The notes under the pieces are model-generated. The model ran no database searches and was not told the DNA's origin. It saw only the letters and a list, made by a program, of their open reading frames with translations. DNA of 20,362 nt. Origin: a virus. How positions within the stretch are numbered: the first letter of the stretch is position 1; each line of letters begins with the position of its first letter. The DNA lies in IMG/VR virus record IMGVR_UViG_3300042878_000213, positions 1-20,362 of that record. One strand, written 5' to 3'. The translations under genes were made by a program, and so were the position numbers. This document shows positions 14,337 through 20,362 of this stretch, one piece after another.

Positions 14337-15318
14337 TTATAATTTTTTTATTAAGTATAGGTATTAACCTTACATATACTTCTTTAGGACCGTAATCCTT
14401 AATTGAATCAGATGGATCTTTACTCATTGGTAAAACAGCATACTCTACTTCAGGATACAATTCTTTATATCTTTCCATAGCTTTAATGCCGGGTTCATCA
14501 AAGTCAAAAAGTATAATTACTTTCTTATACTTCTTTAAGTATTGATCCATAAGTTCTTTACGTATGATAGTGTTCTCTGAGTCTGGTGCTATGATATCCA
14601 GTGTGGGTATCTTAAGACTTTTTAAAGACATTACATCTTTTAGAGAAGACGTTATAATTAGATAAGGTGCAGCTTTAACTTGTTCAGATCCTTGAACATA
14701 GTCATCTACTTTTATAAATTTTTTATCTAACGTTTTAGGCTGATAGATTTTGTACAGTGTACCATCTGATTTAAAGTAACCATATAGATAGTTACCTTTA
14801 ATGGTTAGATCAATGGGTCCCTCATCACAATCCTTATGCATAGTGTAATACTCTAAAGGTCTTACATTATATTCATCTAGAAGACGTGATCCAATATTGA
14901 ACTGAGTCCAGAAATATTGGTCTTGAGTGGTCCAGGATCTGAAAACAAACTGACTAACTTTATATTTAGAAGCTTGTTTAAATTTTTGTACATCGTACCC
15001 CCCGTTATTGTGGAGTACAAAATCATTATAATTCTCTACTACAAGAGTACAAGTTTTATGATAATTTAACCCAGTGATTTCTTTTACTAGATCTATTGCA
15101 GATCCACCGTGACCAGATGAAAAATCTTTATACTTGTATGTATCTTTTGTAGGTTCATAGTAAATACACATACTAGGTGTACGTTCCTTAGAATTAAAAA
15201 GACTTTTAATCTTTACATCATGCCCAGCAAGCTTTTCTTTCAGCTTACAAAAGTGTTCAAATATCCATGATACAGGAACATCCTTGATGTCGTGTACCAT
15301 ATTTTTTATCTTAAACAT
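14314..15318 (-). CDS. Toprim-type DNA primase (DnaG-like), degenerate zinc motif
   Basis: A 334-aa primase-like protein. The N-terminal SLFNSKERTPSM (39-50) followed by YKYKDFSSGHGGSAIDLV lines up with the CHC2 zinc-finger region of DnaG but lacks the zinc cysteines. The Toprim domain follows: LIITSSLKDVMSL (220-232), the acidic DFD at 272-274 and KDPSD at 300-304. Where DnaG has the Toprim Glu, this protein has Ser (T223-S224-S225). An upstream in-frame TTG (15372) would place a perfect terminator inside the gene, so ATG 15318 (or ATG 15300) is the real start. It would make primers for the helicase/polymerase set. The stop is TAG; the 3' end overlaps the HNH gene. Confidence 0.85.
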   Translation of the reverse strand: MFKIKNMVHDIKDVPVSWIFEHFCKLKEKLAGHDVKIKSLFNSKERTPSMCIYYEPTKDTYKYKDFSSGHGGSAIDLVKEITGLNYHKTCTLVVENYNDFVLHNNGGYDVQKFKQASKYKVSQFVFRSWTTQDQYFWTQFNIGSRLLDEYNVRPLEYYTMHKDCDEGPIDLTIKGNYLYGYFKSDGTLYKIYQPKTLDKKFIKVDDYVQGSEQVKAAPYLIITSSLKDVMSLKSLKIPTLDIIAPDSENTIIRKELMDQYLKKYKKVIILFDFDEPGIKAMERYKELYPEVEYAVLPMSKDPSDSIKDYGPKEVYVRLIPILNKKIINDQEENS

Positions 15319-15335
15319 GGGCTTGTGATTAAACG

Positions 15336-15363
15336 AAAAAAGGGGGAGTGATATTACTCCCCC
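15336..15363 (-). terminator. Intrinsic terminator between putative SSB and primase genes
   Basis: An 8-bp perfect stem (GGGGGAGT 15342-15349, ACTCCCCC 15356-15363) with a 6-base loop is followed on the minus strand by six T (15341 to 15336). It lies 17 bases past the putative SSB stop and only about 18 bases before the primase ATG, so primase expression must depend on read-through. Confidence 0.85.
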
Positions 15364-15380
15364 AGTCTTCAAGCAGGAAA

Positions 15381-15992
15381 TTACATATCAAAATCACTAT
15401 TAGCTGGCTCAAAGCTAGCTACAGACTTATTTTGTAAAGCCTTATAGTGGTATTGGTTGTTCTTATCAAACTTATCAAGCTTAGCTTCATCTGCTGAAAC
15501 AAACTTATACTTAGGTAGAGATAACTTAATGATAGTTTTACCATTGTATTCTTCTTCTGTACCTTTTAAGAACCAATATAAATTCTGTCCTTTAAGCATA
15601 GTCATTGCTTTTTCAACCCACTCTTCTAAATTAGATGCAGAAATATTATCAATCTGATCTCTAAGACCAAGCTCAGATGCAATAACTGCAATCTTAAACA
15701 TAATCTCATTCTTAGTTACGTTGGTTTCATTGAACTGATCTGTCCAGATAGTTGCAGATACACGACTTGATTGTCCTGTAAACTTTGGACCTTCTAGATC
15801 ATTCTTATCAATTGCCCAACCTTCAAAACCTTCAGATGCTGGCCCTTCTAGGATCAACTCTAAAGTTTTCTTATCACCTTTGTTGGATGTTCTGATCTGC
15901 CCACTATAAATGTGTGCATAAACTACTCCTGTTTGTAGAGACTTAGCTGTCCCTCCTGTTGTTTTGACTTCTTGTCCTTTTGTACTAAACAT
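15381..15992 (-). CDS. Putative single-stranded DNA-binding protein
   Basis: A 203-aa protein that is beta-rich in its first part (GVVYAHIYSGQIRTSNKGDKK..LELILEG), with later strands (NLYWFLKGTEEEYNGKTIIKLSLPKYKF, about residues 138-165). It ends in an acidic-hydrophobic tip, NSDFDM, like the C-terminal tails through which SSBs bind partner proteins. It has no catalytic motif. It lies between the RecA-like ATPase and primase, and a strong terminator just after it would favour higher expression of this gene than of downstream genes, as expected for an SSB. The assignment comes from these features and context, not a clear OB-fold signature. Confidence 0.6.
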   Translation of the reverse strand: MFSTKGQEVKTTGGTAKSLQTGVVYAHIYSGQIRTSNKGDKKTLELILEGPASEGFEGWAIDKNDLEGPKFTGQSSRVSATIWTDQFNETNVTKNEIMFKIAVIASELGLRDQIDNISASNLEEWVEKAMTMLKGQNLYWFLKGTEEEYNGKTIIKLSLPKYKFVSADEAKLDKFDKNNQYHYKALQNKSVASFEPANSDFDM

Positions 15993-16032
15993 GTTCTGTT
16001 GATTTAAACTTATTGTGAATTAAAAATGAATA

Positions 16033-16716
16033 CTAGTTCTCGTAATCTATGATAGCTTTTCTGACTAAACTCATGTCGTTATCTATCTCAAAGTCAGTAA
16101 ACATACCTCTGGGAGATTTACATGTGTTCTCACCATTGTTAGACGTCTCAAATACATATCTGATATTACCGTCTTTGTCTTTCTTAACTTTGCCAAACAA
16201 AACTATAGAAAATAATCCTTCTAAAGTAAGTTTTTCGTCAACCATTTTACCAATAGTTTTAGCTTTAAACTTCTTTTTACCTTCCATATCTGTAGATTCT
16301 TCAGCATGGGTTAGGATAAAAATTAATAGATCTTCCCTTAAATCCTTTGGCATACGTGCAATACGGGCAAGTTTGGCACCAATTTGTGTAAACTTTTCGT
16401 AACCTTTCTCGTCACTTCTGTCAAAGAACTCAAATGAGCTCATATACTGAAAGTCATCAACAACTAAGTTCTTGATGTCCTTACGTTTTTCTGAAACATA
16501 CTTCATGCATGCTTCTATTTGTTCTGATGAACTAGCAGAATAAAGATTACCTGTTGGGTTATCTTTGCTCCACGGTACATACTTCTTTCTCCATCCTTTG
16601 AAAGGTAGAGCCTTGTTAGCTACGTTTATAATAAACGTCTCTGCTGGATCTAGGTTCTCAATAGCTGTTGATTTACCTGACCCAGACTCTGCAATGATTA
16701 AGATTCCTTGTGCCAT
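16033..16716 (-). CDS. RecA-like P-loop ATPase, Sak4/AAA_24 type
   Basis: A 227-aa cytoplasmic ATPase. Walker A is A9-E-S-G-S-G-K15-S-T17 at the very N-terminus; Walker B is NLVVDDFQYM (about residues 83-92); a THAEES sensor-like strand follows (about 136-141). The small size, N-terminal P-loop and VVDDFQYM form match the phage Sak4-type (AAA_24) group, RecA-related proteins that act with SSB in single-strand annealing recombination. It lies 40 bases upstream of the putative SSB gene and 3 bases downstream of an unknown protein. With the PD-(D/E)XK nuclease it could provide a recombination pathway. The stop is TAG. Confidence 0.82.
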   Translation of the reverse strand: MAQGILIIAESGSGKSTAIENLDPAETFIINVANKALPFKGWRKKYVPWSKDNPTGNLYSASSSEQIEACMKYVSEKRKDIKNLVVDDFQYMSSFEFFDRSDEKGYEKFTQIGAKLARIARMPKDLREDLLIFILTHAEESTDMEGKKKFKAKTIGKMVDEKLTLEGLFSIVLFGKVKKDKDGNIRYVFETSNNGENTCKSPRGMFTDFEIDNDMSLVRKAIIDYEN

Positions 16717-16719
16717 ATG

Positions 16720-17298
16720 TTATTTTGTAGTTTTAATTAATTCATTCAACCATATTTTAGAACTCACTGGTTTACCTGTTTGGATAGCATAGTAATCTCT
16801 AATAGTCATGTCACTGTAAGGTGCGTCTTCCATTGTAGCAGGAGCTTTGTAAGCTTGCATAGGTGTCTTAGGTAAAGAGGAAGGTAATGCTTCAGTATCA
16901 ATACCAAACATTCCTGTCTTTTTAATAGCCACTGAGCTAGGATTTACTACTCTTAGTTCTTCAAGGGGAACAAGATAAGAACCTTTTTCATTAAGTTCAT
17001 ACTCTTCTTCATAAGATCCGCTTACAGGAACTCTGTAAACTTTACGATCTGCATCTGCAGGGCTTAAGTCTCTAGTAATTAGTTCAAAGAAAAAACCTTT
17101 GTCTTTTCTAAACTCTGAAGAGAAAATGCCTACTACCATTCTACCATGTTTGTCATAGAATGGCATTTTCATGTTAAAGTCAACTCTTGAAATCTGTAGA
17201 TCATCAATTAGATCTTGATGATAATCTCTAATAGACTCAAGCTTTAGTCTTTTTAATTCTTTAACGTCCGTTGTTTGTGGGGTGTTGATACTTGTCAT
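16720..17298 (-). CDS. Conserved hypothetical protein between helicase and RecA-like ATPase
   Basis: A 192-aa soluble protein. The N-terminus is helical and charged (DVKELKRLKLESIRDYHQDLIDDL); a beta-rich middle (RMVVGIFSSEFRKDKGFFFELITRD, about 53-77; VYRVPVSGSYEEEYELNEKGSYLVPLEEL) follows; then a Pro/Ala-rich linker (SSLPKTPMQAYKAPATM) and a short helical tail. No family is recognised. The gene is 3 bases from the Sak4-type ATPase and 15 from the helicase, so a role as an accessory factor of helicase loading or recombination is a reasonable guess. Confidence 0.75.
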   Translation of the reverse strand: MTSINTPQTTDVKELKRLKLESIRDYHQDLIDDLQISRVDFNMKMPFYDKHGRMVVGIFSSEFRKDKGFFFELITRDLSPADADRKVYRVPVSGSYEEEYELNEKGSYLVPLEELRVVNPSSVAIKKTGMFGIDTEALPSSLPKTPMQAYKAPATMEDAPYSDMTIRDYYAIQTGKPVSSKIWLNELIKTTK

Positions 17299-17313
17299 AC
17301 TGTGTGTTTTTGT

Positions 17314-18369
17314 TTATAATTCCTGGCCAACATCAGCCGAAGGTGCTTGTCTGTTTGTTCTTGGTCCTCTTGGAGTCCACGTTTGTGGTTGCTGCTGTAA
17401 AGTTGGAGGAGCAGCTGACTCAATCATTCTTTGTCTTTTAAAATCAGTTTGTAAGAAAATAATATTCTCATCTGTAGCTCCGTTACGTAGTTTTAATAGA
17501 TGAAGAAATACGTTCTCTTTACTAGCTTGATAGTGTTCTGGCCCATAGTCTTCTATGTTTAGTGTAAACGGTCTACTTATTGCAAAGACCAAGTCTGAAC
17601 CCTGCATAAGAGCATCACCACCAAATATATCTGATGAGCTAGGATAGTTAGCAATTGTACCTGGAGTTCTGCGTGATACATCTTCCATGGTACGATTAAG
17701 TTGTGTAAGGATAATTACAATTACAGGTAGGTCTCTTTTTACATCAATCAGCATATCTGCTATGTTGTATAGAGTCTGTAATTTCTCTCTTTCATCTGCT
17801 GCTTTTTTTACCAACCAGCTATGGTCAATAGTGACAATCATTGGTTTACCGCCCAGTTCATTAAAGTAATGATGGATAGCTTTTTTTATGTCAACAGAAG
17901 TGAGTGGCTTTTTAATACGTACTCTTTGAACACCAAGTTTTTCTAGTTCTTCTGATTCCTTTAGATACTTTTCCATTTGCTCGTAAGCAAAGTCATCAAG
18001 TTCTTTTTTAGATGAGAGCACTACGTTATAATCCATAGCAACCTGTGCCGCAAATTCTCTTGCAGCATAGGATTCATCACCCATCTCAAACTGAAACTCT
18101 AATATGGAAAAATCTTGGTCAGGATTGAGTCTTTTAGACTCTCTAAGAATGTGACTAATAAACATAGTCTTACCTGCAGCAGGACGAGCACCAATTGTAA
18201 CTAGGCTCCCCCATTCTATACCACCAATAGTAGCACTGTTAATAGCATCCCACGGTGTTCTTAAGGACTTAATACGTCCTTTACGTCTATCGTTAATATA
18301 CTTTAGACCTATTCGTAAACCTTCAGCATGCGTAATAGCACCATAAGGTCTGTCTATTTTTTGATCCAT
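17314..18369 (-). CDS. DnaB-type replicative helicase
   Basis: A 351-aa superfamily-4 helicase core that unwinds DNA ahead of the polymerase. Walker A is G60-A-R-P-A-A-G-K67-T68; the catalytic Glu is E95 in EFQFEM; Walker B is IVTIDH at 178-183; motif H3 is TQLNR at 222-226; H4 is FGGDALMQGSDLVFAISRP; an LKLRNG segment contains the probable arginine finger. The usual N-terminal domain of DnaB (about 150 residues) is nearly absent. The end is Pro/Gln-rich (PPTLQQQPQTWTPRGPR), perhaps an unstructured partner-binding tail. It begins the conserved replication block; the next gene starts 15 bases after its stop. Confidence 0.92.
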   Translation of the reverse strand: MDQKIDRPYGAITHAEGLRIGLKYINDRRKGRIKSLRTPWDAINSATIGGIEWGSLVTIGARPAAGKTMFISHILRESKRLNPDQDFSILEFQFEMGDESYAAREFAAQVAMDYNVVLSSKKELDDFAYEQMEKYLKESEELEKLGVQRVRIKKPLTSVDIKKAIHHYFNELGGKPMIVTIDHSWLVKKAADEREKLQTLYNIADMLIDVKRDLPVIVIILTQLNRTMEDVSRRTPGTIANYPSSSDIFGGDALMQGSDLVFAISRPFTLNIEDYGPEHYQASKENVFLHLLKLRNGATDENIIFLQTDFKRQRMIESAAPPTLQQQPQTWTPRGPRTNRQAPSADVGQEL

Positions 18370-18381
18370 AAAAGATTTTTA

Positions 18382-18606
18382 TTATAAACTTGGAAATGAT
18401 TTACTAAAAACCTCTTTAATAATGTCATTAGCCTTTGTATAAGACTCAATGCCTGCTGTTAAATAAGCTTTTCTTGTAGCGTCATCTACAATACCTTTTA
18501 GTACTTCAAAGTTTATAATACGTAGACTGGATCTTGAATCATCTACGGTAGGAAGAGACTCAAATATCTTTCTAAGCTCTTCATAATTGTTGGGTGTGTT
18601 AACCAT
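18382..18606 (-). CDS. Small hypothetical protein behind a host-type promoter (74 aa)
   Basis: A 74-aa soluble, helical protein (NNYEELRKIFESLPTV...INFEVLKGIVDDATRKAYLTAGIESYTKANDIIKEVFSK). No family is recognised. Its ATG lies about 16 bases from the predicted start point of the best promoter in the window, so it would be the first gene of that transcript and expressed from infection onset by host polymerase, as inferred. It ends 12 bases before the helicase start; a small helicase partner or regulator is possible. Confidence 0.7.
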   Translation of the reverse strand: MVNTPNNYEELRKIFESLPTVDDSRSSLRIINFEVLKGIVDDATRKAYLTAGIESYTKANDIIKEVFSKSFPSL

Positions 18607-18628
18607 GTTGGATTGTTTTATTGTAAGT

Positions 18629-18659
18629 CAAAAATATGATAAGTTAGGGGAAAAACAAA
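18629..18659 (-). promoter_or_regulatory. Bacteroidota primary-sigma promoter (-33/-7)
   Basis: On the minus strand TTTG (18659-18656), a 19-base spacer, then TATTTTTG (18636-18629). This matches the Bacteroidota housekeeping promoter TTTG-N19-21-TANNTTTG exactly in both boxes. Transcription would start near 18622, giving a leader of about 16 bases before ATG 18606. It is in the only sizeable gap (59 bases) near the start of the leftward unit, just upstream of the helicase module, and does not overlap a coding region. Confidence 0.7.
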
Positions 18660-18665
18660 ATTTTT

Positions 18666-19274
18666 CTAAGCTTTTTCTTGAAACCACTTAATATTTTGTT
18701 TTTTATAATGTTCTAAAGCAGGTTCTAGAATCTCTGGGCTATCTAGTAAAAGATCGCAATAGTTTGCTAGTTCAGAAGTACCAAACTTTTCTATAAAATA
18801 GCCACTATTTTTCATAAAATCAAACTTTACCTTCTCTTTTTCAAAGATGTAATACTCTGTAGCTATATGAACTAATGACCAATCATACTCAGGGTATGTT
18901 TTAAAGAACTCTATGAACTTTTTCTTTAGCTGTTCTACTGTTTGCTTAGATACTGCACCTGATGGTAATGTTCCTCTAGGAAATAACTCCCTATAATACT
19001 TGATTTTTTCTAGGAATCCATCTCCTAATACTTCTGTAGCTACTTTCTTTTTAGTCTTGACTAGGAAGGTTTCAAATCCATCTAAAATTACTAATGCTTT
19101 TTCTGTTAGTTGTCCTTGTTCATTAATATATCCCTTAGCTCTGCAAATGTTAGCCTCAGCATCTGGATTGATAATGTTAGTTGGCTTAATTCTACTTCTA
19201 CAGCAGTCTAGGAAATAAATCTGATTAGGGCTAACACTATACTTAATAAGTGTGGTCCATAATTGGTGGCTCAT
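18666..19274 (-). CDS. Leader gene of the leftward unit, conserved hypothetical (202 aa)
   Basis: A 202-aa soluble protein, first on the leftward unit next to the divergent promoter region. The N-terminal half, LIKYSVSPNQIYFLDCCRSRIKPTNIINPDAEANICRAKGYI, then LTEKALVILDGFETFLVKTKKK, has the helix-helix-wing look of a winged-helix DNA-binding domain and resembles a protein I recall from several Bacteroidota phages at the same genomic place. The C-terminal half (YDWSLVHIATEYYIFEKEKVKFDFMKNSGYFIEKFG) is helical. A regulator or replication-initiation role is inferred; there is no proven function. The stop is TAG. Confidence 0.7.
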   Translation of the reverse strand: MSHQLWTTLIKYSVSPNQIYFLDCCRSRIKPTNIINPDAEANICRAKGYINEQGQLTEKALVILDGFETFLVKTKKKVATEVLGDGFLEKIKYYRELFPRGTLPSGAVSKQTVEQLKKKFIEFFKTYPEYDWSLVHIATEYYIFEKEKVKFDFMKNSGYFIEKFGTSELANYCDLLLDSPEILEPALEHYKKQNIKWFQEKA

Positions 19275-19407
19275 GATGATGGTTTATATGTTTAAGGATG
19301 TAAATTATATTATATGTGATGGTTTTCTAACAGATATTTTGTATATTATAATGTAGGGTTTATAGAAATCTTACACTTCTGATATTTATATATAAATTAA
19401 TTATACC
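19275..19407 (+). promoter_or_regulatory. Divergent AT-rich promoter region
   Basis: A 133-base gap between divergent units with no gene. It holds two copies of a TATAnTATAATnTA-like motif facing opposite ways: TATATTATAATGTA (19342-19355, plus) and TATAATATAATTTA (19314-19301, minus), 12 of 14 bases alike, each with a TATAAT core. A TATTTTG at 19335-19341 resembles a Bacteroidota -7 box but is one base short. No clear -35 element is visible, so a phage-specific or modified polymerase may use these. Confidence 0.4.
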
Positions 19408-19683
19408 ATGGCTAAAAAGTTTTATGCCCAGAAAGACGCTTTAGGCTTCCCAATTCCTGGCACAATGATGTCTGTTACTGTTCCAGCTAACATTCCTGCA
19501 GATTCAATCCTTATTCCTGCACAAAATGTTGCAGCAGGTGGAGGAAAGGTAGTTGTTAACCAACCATCGGGACTACGCTACTTTGTACGTAGAGACGCTA
19601 ACGGTGGGATTGTACCTAACACGTTGACTATCAGTCTAAAGAAACCATTTGGTTCTGTTTATGAGTTCAAACTTTTAAAATAG
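19408..19683 (+). CDS. Small beta-rich protein, probably virion-related (91 aa)
   Basis: A 91-aa protein with no charged-enzyme motif, rich in Gly, Val, Pro and Ala (KFYAQKDALGFPIPGTMMSVTVP, then GGGKVVVNQPSGLRYFVRRDANGGIVPNTLTISLKKP). It looks like a small beta-sandwich. It is the first gene of the rightward unit. Its start is clear: ATG 19408 about 53 bases from the TATAAT-like motif. A pattern like KFYAQ.D..GFPIPGTMM occurs in small proteins of related phages as far as I remember. A minor structural role is inferred. The stop is TAG. Confidence 0.65.
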   Translation: MAKKFYAQKDALGFPIPGTMMSVTVPANIPADSILIPAQNVAAGGGKVVVNQPSGLRYFVRRDANGGIVPNTLTISLKKPFGSVYEFKLLK

Positions 19684-19691
19684 AAACCTAA

Positions 19692-19979
19692 ATGATCAAA
19701 GAGAACCCATCTATAGCAGCATTCAAGGTGTGGGTATTCCCAACACTTGTATCTCTTGTTAGTTTGCTTATCTGGAATGATGTAAACGAGATTAAATCTG
19801 ATGTAAAGTTGCTAATGGCCCAGTCTAATATAGACAAGACCAGAATAGATAACTTAGAACGTCAGTTGTTTAAATCAGCAGGTTTTCCTGCTACTCCTGT
19901 TAAGCATCTTAATGATTATCAATCACTTGTAGCTATTCTGCCGGATAACAAATATAAAACAATTAAGTATGACTTTTAA
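19692..19979 (+). CDS. Membrane-anchored coiled-coil protein (95 aa)
   Basis: A 95-aa protein with one transmembrane helix near the N-terminus (FKVWVFPTLVSLVSLLIW, about residues 11-28) and a helical, heptad-like region (VNEIKSDVKLLMAQSNIDKTRIDNLERQL, about 31-59), then a polar tail. It resembles membrane proteins in phage lysis or envelope cassettes, but no specific family is assigned. It starts 8 bases after the preceding stop and overlaps the next gene by 11 bases. Confidence 0.7.
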   Translation: MIKENPSIAAFKVWVFPTLVSLVSLLIWNDVNEIKSDVKLLMAQSNIDKTRIDNLERQLFKSAGFPATPVKHLNDYQSLVAILPDNKYKTIKYDF

Positions 19980-20211
19980 ACAATGGGCTCTAGATCTTTT
20001 TAAAGATGAACGTGGTTCCACTTCTATTAAACCTGTTGTAGGTTTTATGTGTGCATTGTTTCTATGTGTAACACTAACAGCTAATAGCTTTTCTCATGGA
20101 GATATTAAACCTTCAGACGCTTTAGTTGACGCTGTAATGTACATCTGTATAGCAGCATTGATTGGTGACACAGGTGATAAGTTCTCATTTAAAAAGAAGG
20201 TAGATGAATAA
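19969..20211 (+). CDS. Small two-helix membrane protein, holin-like
   Basis: An 80-aa protein with a polar N-terminus (FKQWALDLFKDERGSTSIK), a first hydrophobic segment (PVVGFMCALFLCVTLTANSF, about 22-41), a second (LVDAVMYICIAALIGDTG, about 52-69) and a Lys-rich tail (FKKKVDE). The layout is of small phage holins and matches a recurring hypothetical in Bacteroidota phages. Holin function is inference from topology and its place among other membrane genes. It overlaps the preceding gene by 11 bases and the next by 8. Confidence 0.6.
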   Translation: MTFKQWALDLFKDERGSTSIKPVVGFMCALFLCVTLTANSFSHGDIKPSDALVDAVMYICIAALIGDTGDKFSFKKKVDE

Positions 20212-20362
20212 GATATATTTCTTCATTATAGGTGTACTAGTAGTCTTTGTTCTTTTACAGAATAAAGGTTGTGTAGGTGGAGGTGTTCAATCTGGATCTG
20301 ATACTCTTGTAGTACATGATACTACTTGGTCAGTTAGAGATAGTTTGATTTTTTCTAAACCT
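20204..20362 (+). CDS. Membrane-anchored or secreted protein, cut by window end (partial)
   Basis: The first 53 residues from ATG 20204, running off the window. A hydrophobic N-terminus (KIYFFIIGVLVVFVLLQNKG) is an anchor or signal sequence, followed by a Cys-Val-Gly-Gly-Gly and a polar region with SDTLVVHDTTWSVRDS. Many Bacteroidota phage proteins in lysis cassettes have such a signal followed by DT-rich repeats (DT.W..DS). The cysteine lacks a canonical lipobox. It overlaps the holin-like gene by 8 bases, so translational coupling is likely. Role unproven. Confidence 0.65.
   Translation, partial: MNKIYFFIIGVLVVFVLLQNKGCVGGGVQSGSDTLVVHDTTWSVRDSLIFSKP

Noticed and set aside
15319-15372. Longer primase start at TTG 15372
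   Set aside because: It would place a perfect intrinsic terminator inside the coding sequence; ATG 15318 or 15300 is more likely.
20254-20275. Possible lipoprotein cysteine after the hydrophobic N-terminus of the last gene
   Set aside because: Residues before the Cys (N-K-G) do not fit a lipobox; kept only as a membrane anchor or signal.
1-20362. Stop-codon reassignment, as in some crAss-like phages
   Set aside because: TAA, TAG and TGA all end well-bounded genes (TAG at 14314, 16033, 18666, 19681; TGA at 1794), and no gene needs an in-frame stop to be read through.
1-20362. tRNA genes, CRISPR arrays, insertion sequences, integrase or attachment sites
   Set aside because: None seen: gaps are too short for most, no repeat-spacer structure, and no transposase or recombinase motif; an automated tRNA scan was not possible.

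Overview
The window is a stretch of an AT-rich double-stranded DNA phage genome, probably a short-tailed, crAss-like or related phage of a Bacteroidota (flavobacterial-type) host. Four things point there. Nearly all starts lack a Shine-Dalgarno sequence and are preceded by A/T-rich sequence. The best promoter has a Bacteroidota primary-sigma layout (TTTG, 19 bases, TATTTTTG). The replication module (compact family B DNA polymerase, Toprim primase, DnaB-type helicase, RecA-like ATPase, RecB-like nuclease) fits such phages. Several small hypothetical proteins resemble families I know from phages of this group. The assignment to crAss-like phages comes from remembered gene content, not a search. 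TAA, TAG and TGA all serve as stops, so there is no sign of the stop-codon reassignment seen in some crAss-like phages.

Layout. Bases 2-1171 (+) are the 3' end of a large, probably virion-associated protein that continues from outside the window. It converges on a long leftward unit (19274 down to 1182, - strand) of about 33 tightly packed genes, with many 4-23 base overlaps. Read in its transcription direction, the unit starts with an unknown leader gene and a small gene with its own host-type promoter. Then come the helicase, an unknown protein, a RecA-like/Sak4-type ATPase, a putative single-strand DNA-binding protein, primase, HNH endonuclease, small proteins, a PD-(D/E)XK nuclease, two unknown proteins, DNA polymerase B and a DUF932 protein. 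After these come nucleotide and end-processing enzymes (dNMP kinase, metallophosphoesterase, HAD phosphatase, class I ribonucleotide reductase nrdB-nrdA, MazG-type pyrophosphohydrolase, cREC-domain protein) mixed with very small genes. A strong leftward terminator lies at the end.

Two further intrinsic terminators (after the putative SSB gene and after the 11131-11535 gene) and one GC-rich hairpin without a T-run (after DUF932) lie inside the unit, so transcription is probably graded rather than uniform. Six genes below 60 codons (56, 46, 34, 38 and 53 aa in the leftward unit, plus the cut-off gene at the right edge) were recovered by reading the gaps.

From 19408 rightward (+ strand) a second unit begins: a small beta-rich protein, two small membrane proteins that could belong to a lysis or envelope cassette, and a membrane-anchored protein cut by the window end. 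The 133-base AT-rich gap at 19275-19407 holds divergent copies of a TATAAT-containing motif and is the likely divergent promoter region. No tRNA, CRISPR array, insertion sequence or integrase was seen.
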